From assembly GCA_963758205.1 (NCBI GenBank), contig CAVWUM010000006.1:992001-1056000 (forward strand): a stretch of 64,000 bases of DNA. Direction: 5' to 3'. The DNA comes from Owenweeksia sp963758205 (GTDB lineage: Bacteria > Bacteroidota > Bacteroidia > Flavobacteriales > Schleiferiaceae). Below, piece after piece: positions 43,458-53,394 of this stretch; positions within the stretch are counted from its first letter, which is position 1; each line of letters opens with the position of its first letter. Below the pieces are notes generated by a model. It was not told the DNA's origin and made no database searches. It saw only the letters and a program-made list of their open reading frames with translations. The translations under genes were made by a program, and so were the position numbers.

Positions 43458-44881
43458 TACAATTGTTTTAAAAGTTTAAGGCCAACCACCACAAGTATAA
43501 GCCGTTGTAACACCTCCGTGAGTCCCATCGAGCTAATAACCACCGAGGATGTGATAATAATAAGGTGAACGACAATCCAACCAGGGTGAGTGCGGTAGTA
43601 GCGCAGGTACATCCGGGTGATGAATTTTATCAATATGCCATTTATAAAGGCAATAAGTATAACCCCGGCAATTCCAAAGTTCCAGTAGGCCTCCGCATGT
43701 GGACTTGCCGGAATACCCGATTGCTGCCCGAAAATTTCCCTCCCGGTATAATATCCAACACCATGGGGCTTATCAGCCCATAAAAACCGAGGTACAAAAA
43801 AGGCAATGGCGGCCATATAGGTTTTGCCATACAAAAAATTTACATCCGCAGGCACCTGATGGTATATGGCAATATCACTACCAAAGGAGCCTCTCATTTC
43901 AATTTCTTCGGCCGAGTTTTCAATAATTGTCTTCGTATCAAACCCAATCTCGCTCCAGTCCAAATCACCCTGGGAGTAGGTAGATGCACTTCTTACCATA
44001 CCTAAAAAGCCAAATAAAAGATAAAAGGCTGCACCGGAGATTGCAATAGATTTATAAGGAATATTACCACCTCTCAATACTAACACGAGTAGATATGCCA
44101 ACAGAATATCAAGCATAGCCGAGCGGGAGCCTGAAGCAATAAAACCAGCCAGCAAAAAGGCTATAGTAGCTACAATGAAAAGTGGTTTTTTAAATACTGC
44201 CTTACCCTTATTGAGATACCATATAACCGGTATAAAATATAAAATGGTAACAAGCCTGATGATTGGCCCAATTTCTTCAATGGCATTACGCCTTCCTCCG
44301 CCAGAGCCCCATTCCGATATCCAGGCCGTAATACCCCCCTGGGATAATAAAAAAGCAAGTAATATGAAAATGCCCACCATGGCCCCTACCTGAAAATAGG
44401 AGTGAGAAACCACCTTTAATTTTCGCTTGAGGTTTATTGTTTTTCCCTTAAAGGCAAAATACCCTAGATATAACATTGCCAGCCAGATCACCTGATATAA
44501 TTCAGCCTGTATGTTAAGGTTAAGCAAATTGTATTTGGAAAAATTTATGAGTATTGAATCAGTAAGCATTACCTCATCAGAAAAAAATACGCCAATGAGT
44601 TCCAGAGGGTTTTGAACAATATTTTTGGTTAAGGAAAGCAAAAAGGGAAACACCAATGGGTGAATAATGCCCACATTGTGAAATGGCCATAATATGGGTA
44701 ATACCTTGAGGTAGAGCACCAAGATTTTGAGTAGAACAATACTAAAAAGGGCAAAAGTAATTTCGCCTCCCGAAAAGAAGTGATAAAAGTTGAGGAAAAC
44801 CCCATACACCAGAAAGTAGGCTAACACAAAACGTGGAAGCCACTTTGGCAATGCAATAAATGGGGAATTGGAGTTTTGCAT
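43457..44881 (-). CDS. Wzy-like polysaccharide polymerase
   Basis: 474-residue membrane protein with about 11-12 hydrophobic helices and a large periplasmic loop (FGSDIAIYHQVPADVNFLYG to SPHAEAYWNFG), the usual topology of O-antigen/EPS polymerases. Loop motifs with Arg and charged residues (SGSRSAMLDILLAYLL, and RSASTYSQGDLDW) fit the family. It lacks strict catalytic motifs, so the call rests on topology and place. Coupled at both ends by 1-bp overlaps. Confidence 0.8.
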   Translation of the reverse strand: MQNSNSPFIALPKWLPRFVLAYFLVYGVFLNFYHFFSGGEITFALFSIVLLKILVLYLKVLPILWPFHNVGIIHPLVFPFLLSLTKNIVQNPLELIGVFFSDEVMLTDSILINFSKYNLLNLNIQAELYQVIWLAMLYLGYFAFKGKTINLKRKLKVVSHSYFQVGAMVGIFILLAFLLSQGGITAWISEWGSGGGRRNAIEEIGPIIRLVTILYFIPVIWYLNKGKAVFKKPLFIVATIAFLLAGFIASGSRSAMLDILLAYLLVLVLRGGNIPYKSIAISGAAFYLLFGFLGMVRSASTYSQGDLDWSEIGFDTKTIIENSAEEIEMRGSFGSDIAIYHQVPADVNFLYGKTYMAAIAFFVPRFLWADKPHGVGYYTGREIFGQQSGIPASPHAEAYWNFGIAGVILIAFINGILIKFITRMYLRYYRTHPGWIVVHLIIITSSVVISSMGLTEVLQRLILVVVGLKLLKQL

Positions 44882-46020
44882 TACATCAGGTAAACAGTCT
44901 CATAGGCCTCTACTACTTTACTCTTGTCAAATAATTTTCGGCTTAATTGAATGGCATTCTCACTAAACTCCTTTTTTAAATCTTCATCATGCAAAACAGT
45001 ACTTATTGCCTTCACTAAACCATTATAGTCGCCTTGTTGTACAACCAAACCGGCAGGTGTATCACCTTCCAGAATCTCCCTGGCGCTGGATACATTAAAA
45101 GAAACAACCGGAGTACCTGTACTAAGACTTTCAATCATGCACCTTGCCATACCCTCTCTGAGAGTTGGCACTATGGTTAGGTCTCCCGCCTTATAAAAGT
45201 CTTCAACATCCGATCTAAAGCCGTAAAATTTTACTAAATCCTTGTAATCGGCTAAAATTGCCTTCTTCACCTGCTTTACATAGGGGTTAACCTCCTCATT
45301 AAAGTCTCCTATAAAGTGTATTACCACATCCTTTTCTTTCAAAAGGGGCAAAGCGCTCTTAATAAATCCAAGCTGATTTTTCTTAATGCCGAATGTGGCA
45401 ACATATAGTAGATTATACTTGGTATGATCAAATTCTAATTTACTCCTCAGCCTCTCTTTTTCTTGCTGCGGTACCGCATAAAATCTATCAAAATTTACAA
45501 TACTGTAACTTACATGGAAGCGTTTGTCCCAGTTTTTCCTGCGCTTATTTAAGGGTAACCTTTCAAGCAACTCTTCTTTCATATGCTGGCTCAGTACAAT
45601 AACTTCATCACACAGATTAACCAACCGCCACTTCATACCGTACTTGCGTGAAGCCTCAAAAACATCACGAATATTAAATATTACGCGGGCCTTAATTTTC
45701 CATAATACCGAGGATATGCTGATCAAAGCCTGCATGTCATTTAAATGAATAACCCCAATGCTACGCTGCCGTACTAACTTTGCCACATAATTGCCAAACT
45801 GAATAATATTGAGCATTTTACGCCAAGTACCGCCTGGCTTTTGGGGTAACAGAATAATTTCTATACCCGCTGCTTCGAGTCGCTTTACTAAATCAGTATG
45901 GCGTTGAGTTAGCACCACAGGTTTAACATTCTTAAGATTTAGAATTATCTCTGCCAGGCTGTTAAGGCCGCCATTAGCTTTATTAGATGTTTGGAAAAAA
46001 ATGAAGAGTACTGATCTCAT
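44881..46020 (-). CDS. GT4 glycosyltransferase
   Basis: 379-residue GT-B enzyme. It starts at ATG 46020, giving ATGA overlap with the upstream stop; a start 12 bp further up is possible. Motifs are TSNKANGGLNSLAEI, VIHLNDMQALISIS, LYVATFGIKKNQLGFIKSAL and PTLREGMARCMIESLSTGTP (E-x7-E). Specificity unknown. It sits between another glycosyltransferase gene and the polymerase gene. Confidence 0.88.
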   Translation of the reverse strand: MRSVLFIFFQTSNKANGGLNSLAEIILNLKNVKPVVLTQRHTDLVKRLEAAGIEIILLPQKPGGTWRKMLNIIQFGNYVAKLVRQRSIGVIHLNDMQALISISSVLWKIKARVIFNIRDVFEASRKYGMKWRLVNLCDEVIVLSQHMKEELLERLPLNKRRKNWDKRFHVSYSIVNFDRFYAVPQQEKERLRSKLEFDHTKYNLLYVATFGIKKNQLGFIKSALPLLKEKDVVIHFIGDFNEEVNPYVKQVKKAILADYKDLVKFYGFRSDVEDFYKAGDLTIVPTLREGMARCMIESLSTGTPVVSFNVSSAREILEGDTPAGLVVQQGDYNGLVKAISTVLHDEDLKKEFSENAIQLSRKLFDKSKVVEAYETVYLM

Positions 46021-47138
46021 TTTGGTTTGCAATTTTCAATTTCACCAAGTATATTTTTGGCGCGCATCTTCCAGCTATAATTTTCTTCAAAATCTTTTTG
46101 CGCCTTTTTTCCCAAACAATCCCGAAATTCAGCATTATTAATAAGTTTCCTTAACGCCTCATTCCAGGCATCCAAATTCTCAGGTTCAACTAAAATTGAA
46201 TTACTAGAATTCATCACTTCACGTAAGACCGGTAAGTTTGAGCATACAATCGCCTTACCGGCTGCCATATATTCAAAAATTTTTAAAGGTGACATAAATG
46301 CAGAGGTACTGCTTCCTCCACCCCAAATAGCTAAGTCTTTCTGATATGGTGCTAGCAGTATATCGCAAGCCTTTCTGAATGAGTCTGTCTTTGAAGGAGA
46401 AATAAATCCATGAAAATGCAAATTGCCTATTACTCTACAGCGCGTTTGCCAATAATCTATATCAGACTCATTGCCCCCAGCAATATGGAAATCAATTTCA
46501 GGGTTTTGTTCGGCCAGGTAAATAATGTTTTCTACTCCTCTGCCTTTATATAAATGTCCAACATATCCAACCTTTACAACTCCCTTCATACTAAAATCAT
46601 CATCCGATAAATTGACCGGGTCACTACCATCATGAGCTACAATTATTCTGGAGCCATCGAAGCCGTTTTCAACAAAAATTTGCTTTAATGCTTCTGAAAT
46701 AACAATTATACCTTTAAGGTTAGGGGACTTATAAAACCGCTTGATTAAAAATGACATAAACCCTTTGCCAAACTTGGGTGGTGAATGAAACTCCATTACC
46801 ACCCGGCTACCAAATAATGTAGAGAATACAGCTGGATAAAAATCCCTCGAGAATATTAAATCTTTTGATCTAGTCCTCAGCCATATGGCAAGAAGCATAC
46901 TGTATATATATAGGCCTCCTTTAAAATTAAACCACGGAAAATATTGATAACTAAAAGGTTCAACACCATAATACTTAAACACATCGGATACGCCAGTTTC
47001 CCTTCCTTTTTTTCTATCAGGAACAATTAAAGATGCATTATAGCCCAACTTATTCATAGCGTTGAGCATTTTAAACACGTGCACACTATTCGCGGCCCGA
47101 GAAGGAATTATGGATGGGGCGAGGTAGATTATCCTCAT
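46017..47138 (-). CDS. GT4-like glycosyltransferase
   Basis: 373-residue GT-B enzyme. The N-terminal domain begins MRIIYLAPSIIPSRAANSVH; the donor domain has VGYVGHLYKGRGVENIIYLA and FEYMAAGKAIVCSNLPVLRE, with the conserved Glu in KIFEYMA. It has the PIGA/WbpH-type layout. Overlaps the sulfotransferase gene upstream by 4 bp. Donor unknown. Confidence 0.87.
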   Translation of the reverse strand: MRIIYLAPSIIPSRAANSVHVFKMLNAMNKLGYNASLIVPDRKKGRETGVSDVFKYYGVEPFSYQYFPWFNFKGGLYIYSMLLAIWLRTRSKDLIFSRDFYPAVFSTLFGSRVVMEFHSPPKFGKGFMSFLIKRFYKSPNLKGIIVISEALKQIFVENGFDGSRIIVAHDGSDPVNLSDDDFSMKGVVKVGYVGHLYKGRGVENIIYLAEQNPEIDFHIAGGNESDIDYWQTRCRVIGNLHFHGFISPSKTDSFRKACDILLAPYQKDLAIWGGGSSTSAFMSPLKIFEYMAAGKAIVCSNLPVLREVMNSSNSILVEPENLDAWNEALRKLINNAEFRDCLGKKAQKDFEENYSWKMRAKNILGEIENCKPK

Positions 47139-48031
47139 GCCTTAAGTTTTAATGGATGATTCTCTAAGGAATTAAAGACCTCGTTTGTAAGCAATTCAAA
47201 CTCGCTGGTTTCTTGTGTATTCCACTTCGGGCGATTATGGTAGGTAGCTTTACCGGGCTTAGAGTCTAATACCTGCTGAAACTTTTGAGAATCACTTTTA
47301 TCTATTTCCAGGAAATCACAAATTTGGCTATAGATTTCAAAATTGATTTGTTCGGTGCGCACAATCATCACATTATCCAGTGTTGAAATGTCGGCTAAAA
47401 TGTTTTTATAAACGACCTGCCACATCCATGATATCTTACCGACCTGACTATACTGCTGCCATTTTTCAAACTCCTCTTTTTGCCTGGGAAAAAAACGACC
47501 GAAAAAATGATGGGCTCTCTCTACTCCATACCCGTATCCAGGGGCTTGGTATTCTGCAGGGCTAAACTTTGGCGTAAAGTTTTCGTACCATCCTTTATTA
47601 TAATGAGACTCTACTACCTTTTTAGGCTGGCGGTAAATAATTAGAATTTTACATGAAAATTGTTTTGCCAGATCAGAAACATGCAAGTTCAGGTAGGGAT
47701 TCGACTCAAAATAAACTTTACCTGCCGCTGCAGCTTTTGAAGCCAAAAACGCCCGTGAAGCAAATAATGGAGAAGGGTCAACTTCAAGACCAAACCATTT
47801 TGAATATTGGTAAAAGCTATCGGCCACTGGATTTCCTATTTCATCCAAATGGTAGGAATCAATATTCTTGTCAAGGTTTAACAAGCTTGCTAAAAAGTGA
47901 GTACCGCTGCGGCCCATACCTGTGCAAAAAATCATGGGGCCCGAAGTAACCTCAGCTTTGTCCAGACCTGAAAACAGGTAATCAGCTTTTTTGAGTTTAT
48001 GACCTAATATTTTCTTAATGGCTTTTTTCAT
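47135..48031 (-). CDS. sulfotransferase family protein
   Basis: 298-residue PAPS-dependent sulfotransferase with the 5'-loop CTGMGRSGTHFLASLLN and 3'-site ILIIYRQPKKVVESHYNKG. The C-terminal segment contains PLKLKA. The sequence is of the Sulfotransfer_3 group, often linked to glycans. It is 1 bp downstream of the deacetylase gene and overlaps the next glycosyltransferase. The acceptor is unknown. Confidence 0.87.
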   Translation of the reverse strand: MKKAIKKILGHKLKKADYLFSGLDKAEVTSGPMIFCTGMGRSGTHFLASLLNLDKNIDSYHLDEIGNPVADSFYQYSKWFGLEVDPSPLFASRAFLASKAAAAGKVYFESNPYLNLHVSDLAKQFSCKILIIYRQPKKVVESHYNKGWYENFTPKFSPAEYQAPGYGYGVERAHHFFGRFFPRQKEEFEKWQQYSQVGKISWMWQVVYKNILADISTLDNVMIVRTEQINFEIYSQICDFLEIDKSDSQKFQQVLDSKPGKATYHNRPKWNTQETSEFELLTNEVFNSLENHPLKLKA

Positions 48032-48032
48032 A

Positions 48033-48911
48033 TTATCTGTTTGACGGCAGATATCTGTTGGCTACCATCAGTTTGGTGGGTCTGCCCAACTTACTAAGCT
48101 TTACCTTTTCACTTCCGTTAGTAAGCAATAAACCCGAATATCCTTCTCCTTCCAGAATATCCAGCGTATGACTATCTATGGTAGAATACCCCCCGAAAGG
48201 CGCAGCAAAAATATTGGAAACATTCAACCCACATTGCTCAAGATCCCTGTGTCCTCCGATAATTTCTTCCTGCTGTTGCTGTTGGCTTAGGGAAGAAAGC
48301 ACAAAATGATTTCTGGTATGGTTTCCCAGTGTAATGGTTTCTTCAATATCCAATTGCCTTAGTTCTTCGGCATTCATGTATAACCGCCTTGCTACGCCCA
48401 ATCCCTTTTTGGTAATAAAAGCATCTATAAACCCACTCATTACAGCCGAATTCACCGCTGGAGATTTGCTATTGAAATAAAGATTGTGGGGTGTTATACT
48501 AAACTCAGCAGGTAACGTTTGGCAAAACTCATCGGCAAGGTTCGCATTGAGAATAAGGCGAAGTTTATCACGCCATAAAATAGAACCGCTAAGGGTGGAT
48601 GAGTTAATAAAAATGGTGGCCGGAATTTTTTTATCAATCAAATAGGGTATGGCTTCGTCAAGAATGTCCAAATAAGCATCATCAAAGGTTAGAGCAACTT
48701 TATTATCCACTACATCAAACTCACTAGCGACTGCCGGTACAAATTGGCGTGCAGTACTTACCAGGTTAATGTGTCTTTTAAAAGACTTAAAAGTAACCGA
48801 ATGAGTATGAATCAACTCAGCAGCATTGGGAGAAACCGAATGGTAGCAAATGCTGTTACCATAATACCTTTGCTTGATAATTGATTTTATTAGTCTGGCT
48901 AAATTTCTCAC
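48033..48911 (-). CDS. polysaccharide deacetylase (NodB-type)
   Basis: 292-residue carbohydrate esterase family 4-like protein. The metal/catalytic Asp pair is in KVALTFDDAYLDILDE; the His pair is in LGNHTRNHFVLSSL, giving H-x3-H spacing; the GYS/TNGSEK end is a NodB feature. It removes N- or O-acetyl groups from sugar chains. Lies between two sulfotransferase genes, so free amines made here could be acceptors for N-sulfation. That link is inference. Confidence 0.88.
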   Translation of the reverse strand: MRNLARLIKSIIKQRYYGNSICYHSVSPNAAELIHTHSVTFKSFKRHINLVSTARQFVPAVASEFDVVDNKVALTFDDAYLDILDEAIPYLIDKKIPATIFINSSTLSGSILWRDKLRLILNANLADEFCQTLPAEFSITPHNLYFNSKSPAVNSAVMSGFIDAFITKKGLGVARRLYMNAEELRQLDIEETITLGNHTRNHFVLSSLSQQQQQEEIIGGHRDLEQCGLNVSNIFAAPFGGYSTIDSHTLDILEGEGYSGLLLTNGSEKVKLSKLGRPTKLMVANRYLPSNR

Positions 48912-49789
48912 CCCTCAGTATTCTTAATTGCTTTATTTAATTCAAATGAAGGTCCTTTTTTCATCCACTTGATATGAGGTAAGCAAAGGATTTTGATAAT
49001 AGTCTTTTCTAAAAAAGAAAGTTCATTTTGCCATTTGTCTATATTGGCCTTAATGCTTCCTTTATTAACATTCTCATGCAACCCATAATCGAAACGCGAA
49101 GGAACCGTATAGGCATTATTCTCTGTGTCATCACGAGCCTTCAATCCAAATAATTCTCCAATTTTATCTACTATTTCATCGGTTTGACTGATTAAAGCCT
49201 CATAGTTGAGAAGCAGTGTGGTAGTACTTTCGGAGTTGTGTGATTTTCTTAGCACTGACATTGTTCGATGAAAGTTTCTGCTGAAGCTTATCGGATTAGT
49301 TTCAAAGGGCTTTCCTGTAGAAGAGCGAATATTGTTTTTCTGACTATTAAAAACTGCTCTTGGATCCCTTATCAACAGAATAAAGGAAGCATCTGGAAAA
49401 ACAGTTCTTATCTCATCAGATGAAAATAAGTAACTCCCTTTCTTTACACCAAAATCCAGGTTATCGGACTTCGCCTCAAATGCCTTGCTTAGAAATATGC
49501 TCACCAAGGAATTTCTATCAAGAGGCAAGTTTTGGGTGACCTCGTCTTGCAAATTGTTCTCATCAATTTGCAAATCATGAAACTTCGGCTCCTTTTTCAA
49601 AGTATCTAAGATTCCGGCAAATTGGTCTAAACTTACTACTGAGCTTTCTGAATCTACTATCTTAAACAGGTTAGGAATAAAATTGGACTCCGGAGGTGTA
49701 TATACCTGAAACCGCTCGCAAATCTTTTTAATTAAAAAGGTGGAGCCCGAACGTGGAGTGTAAAATGTAAAGAAAGTTGGCTTTAGCAT
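48908..49789 (-). CDS. sulfotransferase family protein
   Basis: 293-residue PAPS-dependent sulfotransferase with the 5'-loop FYTPRSGSTFLIKKI and 3'-site SFILLIRDPRAVFNSQKNN. The C-terminus (LSFLEKTIIKILCLPH) is typical of the Sulfotransfer_1/3 types. Overlaps the deacetylase gene by 4 bp; 12 bp after wzx. Fourth sulfotransferase of the locus. Confidence 0.87.
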   Translation of the reverse strand: MLKPTFFTFYTPRSGSTFLIKKICERFQVYTPPESNFIPNLFKIVDSESSVVSLDQFAGILDTLKKEPKFHDLQIDENNLQDEVTQNLPLDRNSLVSIFLSKAFEAKSDNLDFGVKKGSYLFSSDEIRTVFPDASFILLIRDPRAVFNSQKNNIRSSTGKPFETNPISFSRNFHRTMSVLRKSHNSESTTTLLLNYEALISQTDEIVDKIGELFGLKARDDTENNAYTVPSRFDYGLHENVNKGSIKANIDKWQNELSFLEKTIIKILCLPHIKWMKKGPSFELNKAIKNTEG

Positions 49790-49801
49790 TTTAATTAATC
49801 T

Positions 49802-51229
49802 TTAAGGTCTAATCATTTTTACTATTCTACCTGGAATTAAACCAATTTGTATGAACAATAGTGTCAGAGCCAAATAAAATAGACTACCTATTCCTAATAG
49901 CCAAACAAATGATATTTCTAAATTGATTAACAAATGCTTCAACCCAAAGGATAAAAGTAAAAGGGGAATTGAAAAAAGCAATGCTTTTAATGATTCGTTT
50001 ATAATATCCATCCACGTTAAGTAAGATTCATTTACTACTTTATTAGTTAAAACTACGAAGTTGATTAATAGTGCAAGATTAACAAACCAAGCTACGGATT
50101 CTATACTATACATTGAACCCAAAAAAGAACCAGCACAGACTAAAAACATATATAGAAATTGTGATCTCATTTGAAAAATCAACATCTTCCCTCTTCTCAA
50201 AAAGGAGCTACTTATTTTATAAAGTAATCTAAAAGCAAATCCACCTAATAATATTTGAAAAGGTGCGATAACTTTCAACCATTGATCTCCTAGAAGTATT
50301 AAAACAATTTCTCTTGAATACAAAATTAAAAAAGGCAAAAAAAGAAATACGAGAAAAATTACCAATGAAAAAGATTTCTTTAATACTATATACTGCCTCT
50401 CTCTATCGTTCTGATCTTTTGAAAAACTTGAAAAGAGAACTGTATTCAAAGTTGCACCAATTATTGAATTTGGAGCATTCATCAAACCATAAGCACGACT
50501 GTAAAATCCGAGATTCGCTGGACCTAAAAACTTACTTACCATAAAGTAATCTCCCTTTAATGCTAGGTAATTAAAAATTTTAACTAAAGTCATATTCTTT
50601 CCGAAGTTGAATAGATGTGAGTAGCTTTCCTTATTAAAAGAAAACCTCAATTTAAAGTCTCTCTGGCTAATGCCCAATAGCAAACTATAAACCAGAGCCT
50701 GTACCAACAGGGCGTACACCAGCGCCATTACGCCATAATCAAAATAGGCCAGGGTAATACCCACCACCCCATAACCAATGGCATAAGAAAGAACATCCCG
50801 CCCGGCCAGGGATTTGAACTTCATATCACGTTGCAGAATACTAAACTGCACCTGATTGAGGCTTTTTAAAGGAAATAAAATGGCCAATAACCGGAGGATA
50901 CCAGTGAGTTCGGGTTGCTCAAAAAAGGTGGCGATAAGTGGCGCTGTAAAAACTAAGAGGAGACCGAAACCCAAACCTAAAACCAGGGAACTGGTATAGG
51001 CCGTACCTACATCGTCTTTTGAAATTTCCTTTTTTTGAACCAAACCCTGTCCAAAGCCAAATTGCACAAAAAGTTCGGCAAAACCGGTAACTATGGTTGC
51101 TGTTGCAATTAGGCCAAAATCCTCAGGAGTAAGCAGCCTGGCCAGAACAGCCGTAAAAAGCACGCGCAATATGGATTGCCCTGCTGAACCTGCTAAAAGA
51201 AAAAGTGCGCCTCTCTTTAAACTGGACAT
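49802..51229 (-). CDS. wzx: Wzx-type lipid-linked oligosaccharide flippase
   Basis: 475-residue MOP-superfamily membrane protein of the WzxC/PST group, with about 12-14 helices. The opening is typical: GALFLLAGSAGQSILRVLF, VLARLLTPEDFGLIATATIV and FVQFGFGQGLVQKKEIS. It should move undecaprenyl-linked repeat units to the periplasm. Part of the 3' half of the gene (49.8-50.5 kb) is notably more AT-rich than the 5' half, which may reflect recombination with a diverged copy. Confidence 0.92.
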   Translation of the reverse strand: MSSLKRGALFLLAGSAGQSILRVLFTAVLARLLTPEDFGLIATATIVTGFAELFVQFGFGQGLVQKKEISKDDVGTAYTSSLVLGLGFGLLLVFTAPLIATFFEQPELTGILRLLAILFPLKSLNQVQFSILQRDMKFKSLAGRDVLSYAIGYGVVGITLAYFDYGVMALVYALLVQALVYSLLLGISQRDFKLRFSFNKESYSHLFNFGKNMTLVKIFNYLALKGDYFMVSKFLGPANLGFYSRAYGLMNAPNSIIGATLNTVLFSSFSKDQNDRERQYIVLKKSFSLVIFLVFLFLPFLILYSREIVLILLGDQWLKVIAPFQILLGGFAFRLLYKISSSFLRRGKMLIFQMRSQFLYMFLVCAGSFLGSMYSIESVAWFVNLALLINFVVLTNKVVNESYLTWMDIINESLKALLFSIPLLLLSFGLKHLLINLEISFVWLLGIGSLFYLALTLLFIQIGLIPGRIVKMIRP

Positions 51230-51253
51230 TAATTGCTTTTTGAGATCATTTTG

Positions 51254-52279
51254 TTACACTTCTGATTTCAAATTGTAAAAATGGCGATACCATGCAACAA
51301 ATTCTTCAATACCCTCCCTAATCGATTTCTTAGGCTTGTACTTAGTCGTGGCGTTTAACTTTTGGGTGTTGGCATAGGTTATGGCCACATCTCCGGGCTG
51401 AGCTTCGAGAAATACTCTTTCTAGTTTATGTCCTGTGGCTTCTTCGATGCATTCGATAAAGTCCATCAATTGCACAGGGCTACCATTCCCAATATTCATA
51501 ACCGAAAAATCTCCCTGTCCATCAGATTCCAGGTTTACTTGGTGGGCTTTTATCAATCCGTTAACAATATCATCCACATAGGTGAAATCGCGCGACTGAT
51601 TGCCATTATTGAAAACCTTTATTGGCTTGCCTTCAAATGCAGCTTTTGCAAATAACATCGGTGCCATATCTGGCCTACCCCAGGGCCCATAAACTGTAAA
51701 AAAACGCAGCCCAATCATATTAATTCCATATAAATGGGCGTAGGTATAAGCCATCAGTTCGTTAGACCTCTTGGTAGCTGCATACAGACTTATGGGCTTA
51801 TCGCAGGGCTGGTCTTCACTAAAAGGTTGCCTGGAATCATTACCATATACTGAAGAACTACTGGCATAGGTAAGCGTCTTAATCCCTTCATGGCGGCATA
51901 GTTCCAAAATATTGAAAAAGCCTGTGATATTGCTATCAATATAAACCTCTGGATTATCAATGCTATATCGAACCCCTGCCTGCGCGGCTAAATGAATAAC
52001 CGAATCTATTTGATTTTCGCTGGCAATTTTGACGAGCAAATCTTTATCGCTGATACTACCTTTGTAAAAAACTAAATCAGGATTGGAGGAAATAAACTCA
52101 AGTTTAAAAGACTCAGGATTAGTCCTTACTCCCAATTCTTCCAAACGACTATATTTTAGCCTTGGGTCATAATAATCATTAATGTTATCAATGCCGATAA
52201 CTTTTCGTCCCTCTTTTAGTAAGTATTGTGCTGTATGGAAGCCAATAAATCCAGCTATGCCTGTTACGAGTATTCCCAT
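51254..52279 (-). CDS. UDP-glucuronate 4-epimerase-like SDR
   Basis: 341-residue SDR epimerase with VTGIAGFIGFHTAQYLL (NAD loop), GIDNINDYYDPRLKYSRLEE (UDP-GlcA 4-epimerase signature), SSSSVYGNDSRQPFSE with YAATKRSNE, and RFFTVYGPWGRPDMAP. Converts UDP-glucuronate to UDP-galacturonate. It starts after a UDP-GlcNAc-epimerase-like gene, so at least one uronic-acid sugar is expected in the polysaccharide. UDP-GlcA itself must be made elsewhere, since no UDP-glucose dehydrogenase is identified here. Confidence 0.92.
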   Translation of the reverse strand: MGILVTGIAGFIGFHTAQYLLKEGRKVIGIDNINDYYDPRLKYSRLEELGVRTNPESFKLEFISSNPDLVFYKGSISDKDLLVKIASENQIDSVIHLAAQAGVRYSIDNPEVYIDSNITGFFNILELCRHEGIKTLTYASSSSVYGNDSRQPFSEDQPCDKPISLYAATKRSNELMAYTYAHLYGINMIGLRFFTVYGPWGRPDMAPMLFAKAAFEGKPIKVFNNGNQSRDFTYVDDIVNGLIKAHQVNLESDGQGDFSVMNIGNGSPVQLMDFIECIEEATGHKLERVFLEAQPGDVAITYANTQKLNATTKYKPKKSIREGIEEFVAWYRHFYNLKSEV

Positions 52280-52288
52280 TAATATTGA

Positions 52289-53296
52289 TTAAGAATCTCT
52301 TGTTATAAACTCCTGATTTTCAACAAACCATTTATAGGTAATCTTTAAACCTTCAAACACGCTAAATTCAGGTTTATAGCCGATAAGGTTTCCTGCTTTG
52401 GTAATATCCGCCAGTGAGTCGCGCACATCCCCCGGGCGATCGGGGCCATATATCGGTTCAATTTTTTTATCTGCCGTTTGTAGCAGCTCCGCCCAAAGTT
52501 CATTTAGGGAAATCCTTTGGCCGTAAGCTATATTAATAACCTCAGCCTTAGTTAAATCCGCCTGACCTAGCATACCTTTTACGTTGGCTTGCACGGCATT
52601 TTCTACAAAAGTGAAGTCGCGGGTTTGGCCCCCATCACCATTAATGGTAGCAGGTTCACCTTTGGTAATAGCATCCATAAAAAGAGGAATAACTGCAGCA
52701 TAAGCCCCTTTAGGGTCTTGCCGCGGACCAAATACATTAAAGTAGCGCAGGCCTATAGTATTAAAGCCATATATGCTGCTGAATACATTGGCATACAACT
52801 CATTTACATATTTGGTAATGGCATAGGGTGAAAGGGGTTGCCCTATCACATCCTCAACTTTAGGCAGGGCCTTGCTGTCTCCATAAGTAGATGAACTGGC
52901 GGCATATACAAAGGCTTTAACTTTAGCATCGCGAGCAGCCACCAGCATATTTAAAAAACCATTGATATTTACCTCGTTGGTAGTTTGCGGATCATTGATG
53001 GAACGTGGTACAGAGCCTAATGCCGCCTGGTGCGAAACGTACTCTATACCCTCCAGAGCTTTAAAGCAGGTATCCTTATCGCGTATATCGCCATTTATAA
53101 ACTCAAAGGCCGGGTTATCCAAAAAGGCCTCAATGTTTTTGTGGAACCCATTGGAAAGGTTATCCAGCACCCGAACCTTTTTTGCCTTATGCTTCAACAG
53201 ATACTCCACCAGGTTAGAACCGATAAAGCCCGCGCCCCCTGTTACCAGGAAGGTTTTATCGCTTAGCTCGGTGTTGTGGTATTTTGTTTCGTACAT
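52289..53296 (-). CDS. WbpP/TviC-type UDP-GlcNAc 4-epimerase
   Basis: 335-residue SDR with VTGGAGFIGSNLVEYLL, an internal ASSSTYGDSKALPKVEDV, the active YAITKYVNE and RYFNVFGPRQDPKGAYAAVI. Closest to WbpP/TviC, which interconvert UDP-GlcNAc and UDP-GalNAc (or their uronic forms). It pairs with the dehydrogenase gene upstream, as TviB-TviC do. Start ATG 53296, 99 bp after the dehydrogenase; the gap holds a dispersed hairpin repeat. Confidence 0.92.
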   Translation of the reverse strand: MYETKYHNTELSDKTFLVTGGAGFIGSNLVEYLLKHKAKKVRVLDNLSNGFHKNIEAFLDNPAFEFINGDIRDKDTCFKALEGIEYVSHQAALGSVPRSINDPQTTNEVNINGFLNMLVAARDAKVKAFVYAASSSTYGDSKALPKVEDVIGQPLSPYAITKYVNELYANVFSSIYGFNTIGLRYFNVFGPRQDPKGAYAAVIPLFMDAITKGEPATINGDGGQTRDFTFVENAVQANVKGMLGQADLTKAEVINIAYGQRISLNELWAELLQTADKKIEPIYGPDRPGDVRDSLADITKAGNLIGYKPEFSVFEGLKITYKWFVENQEFITRDS

Positions 53297-53332
53297 GATC
53301 TCTACTGTTCAAAGTTTAGTAGTTGAAGGTTT

Positions 53333-53385
53333 ACCCTTCGATACAATTCATTTTTTATCAAAAATGAATCACTCAGGATGACCTT
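53333..53385. repeat. dispersed hairpin repeat, CCTTCGATAC/GTATCGAAGG class
   Basis: A perfect 10-bp stem, ATTCATTTTT/AAAAATGAAT (53346-53355 and 53360-53369), is flanked by CCCTTCGATAC and ACTCAGGATGACC. This is the common Bacteroidota intergenic repeat of the CTGAG...CGAAGG type. Confidence 0.6.
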
Positions 53386-53394
53386 CTCTTGCAC

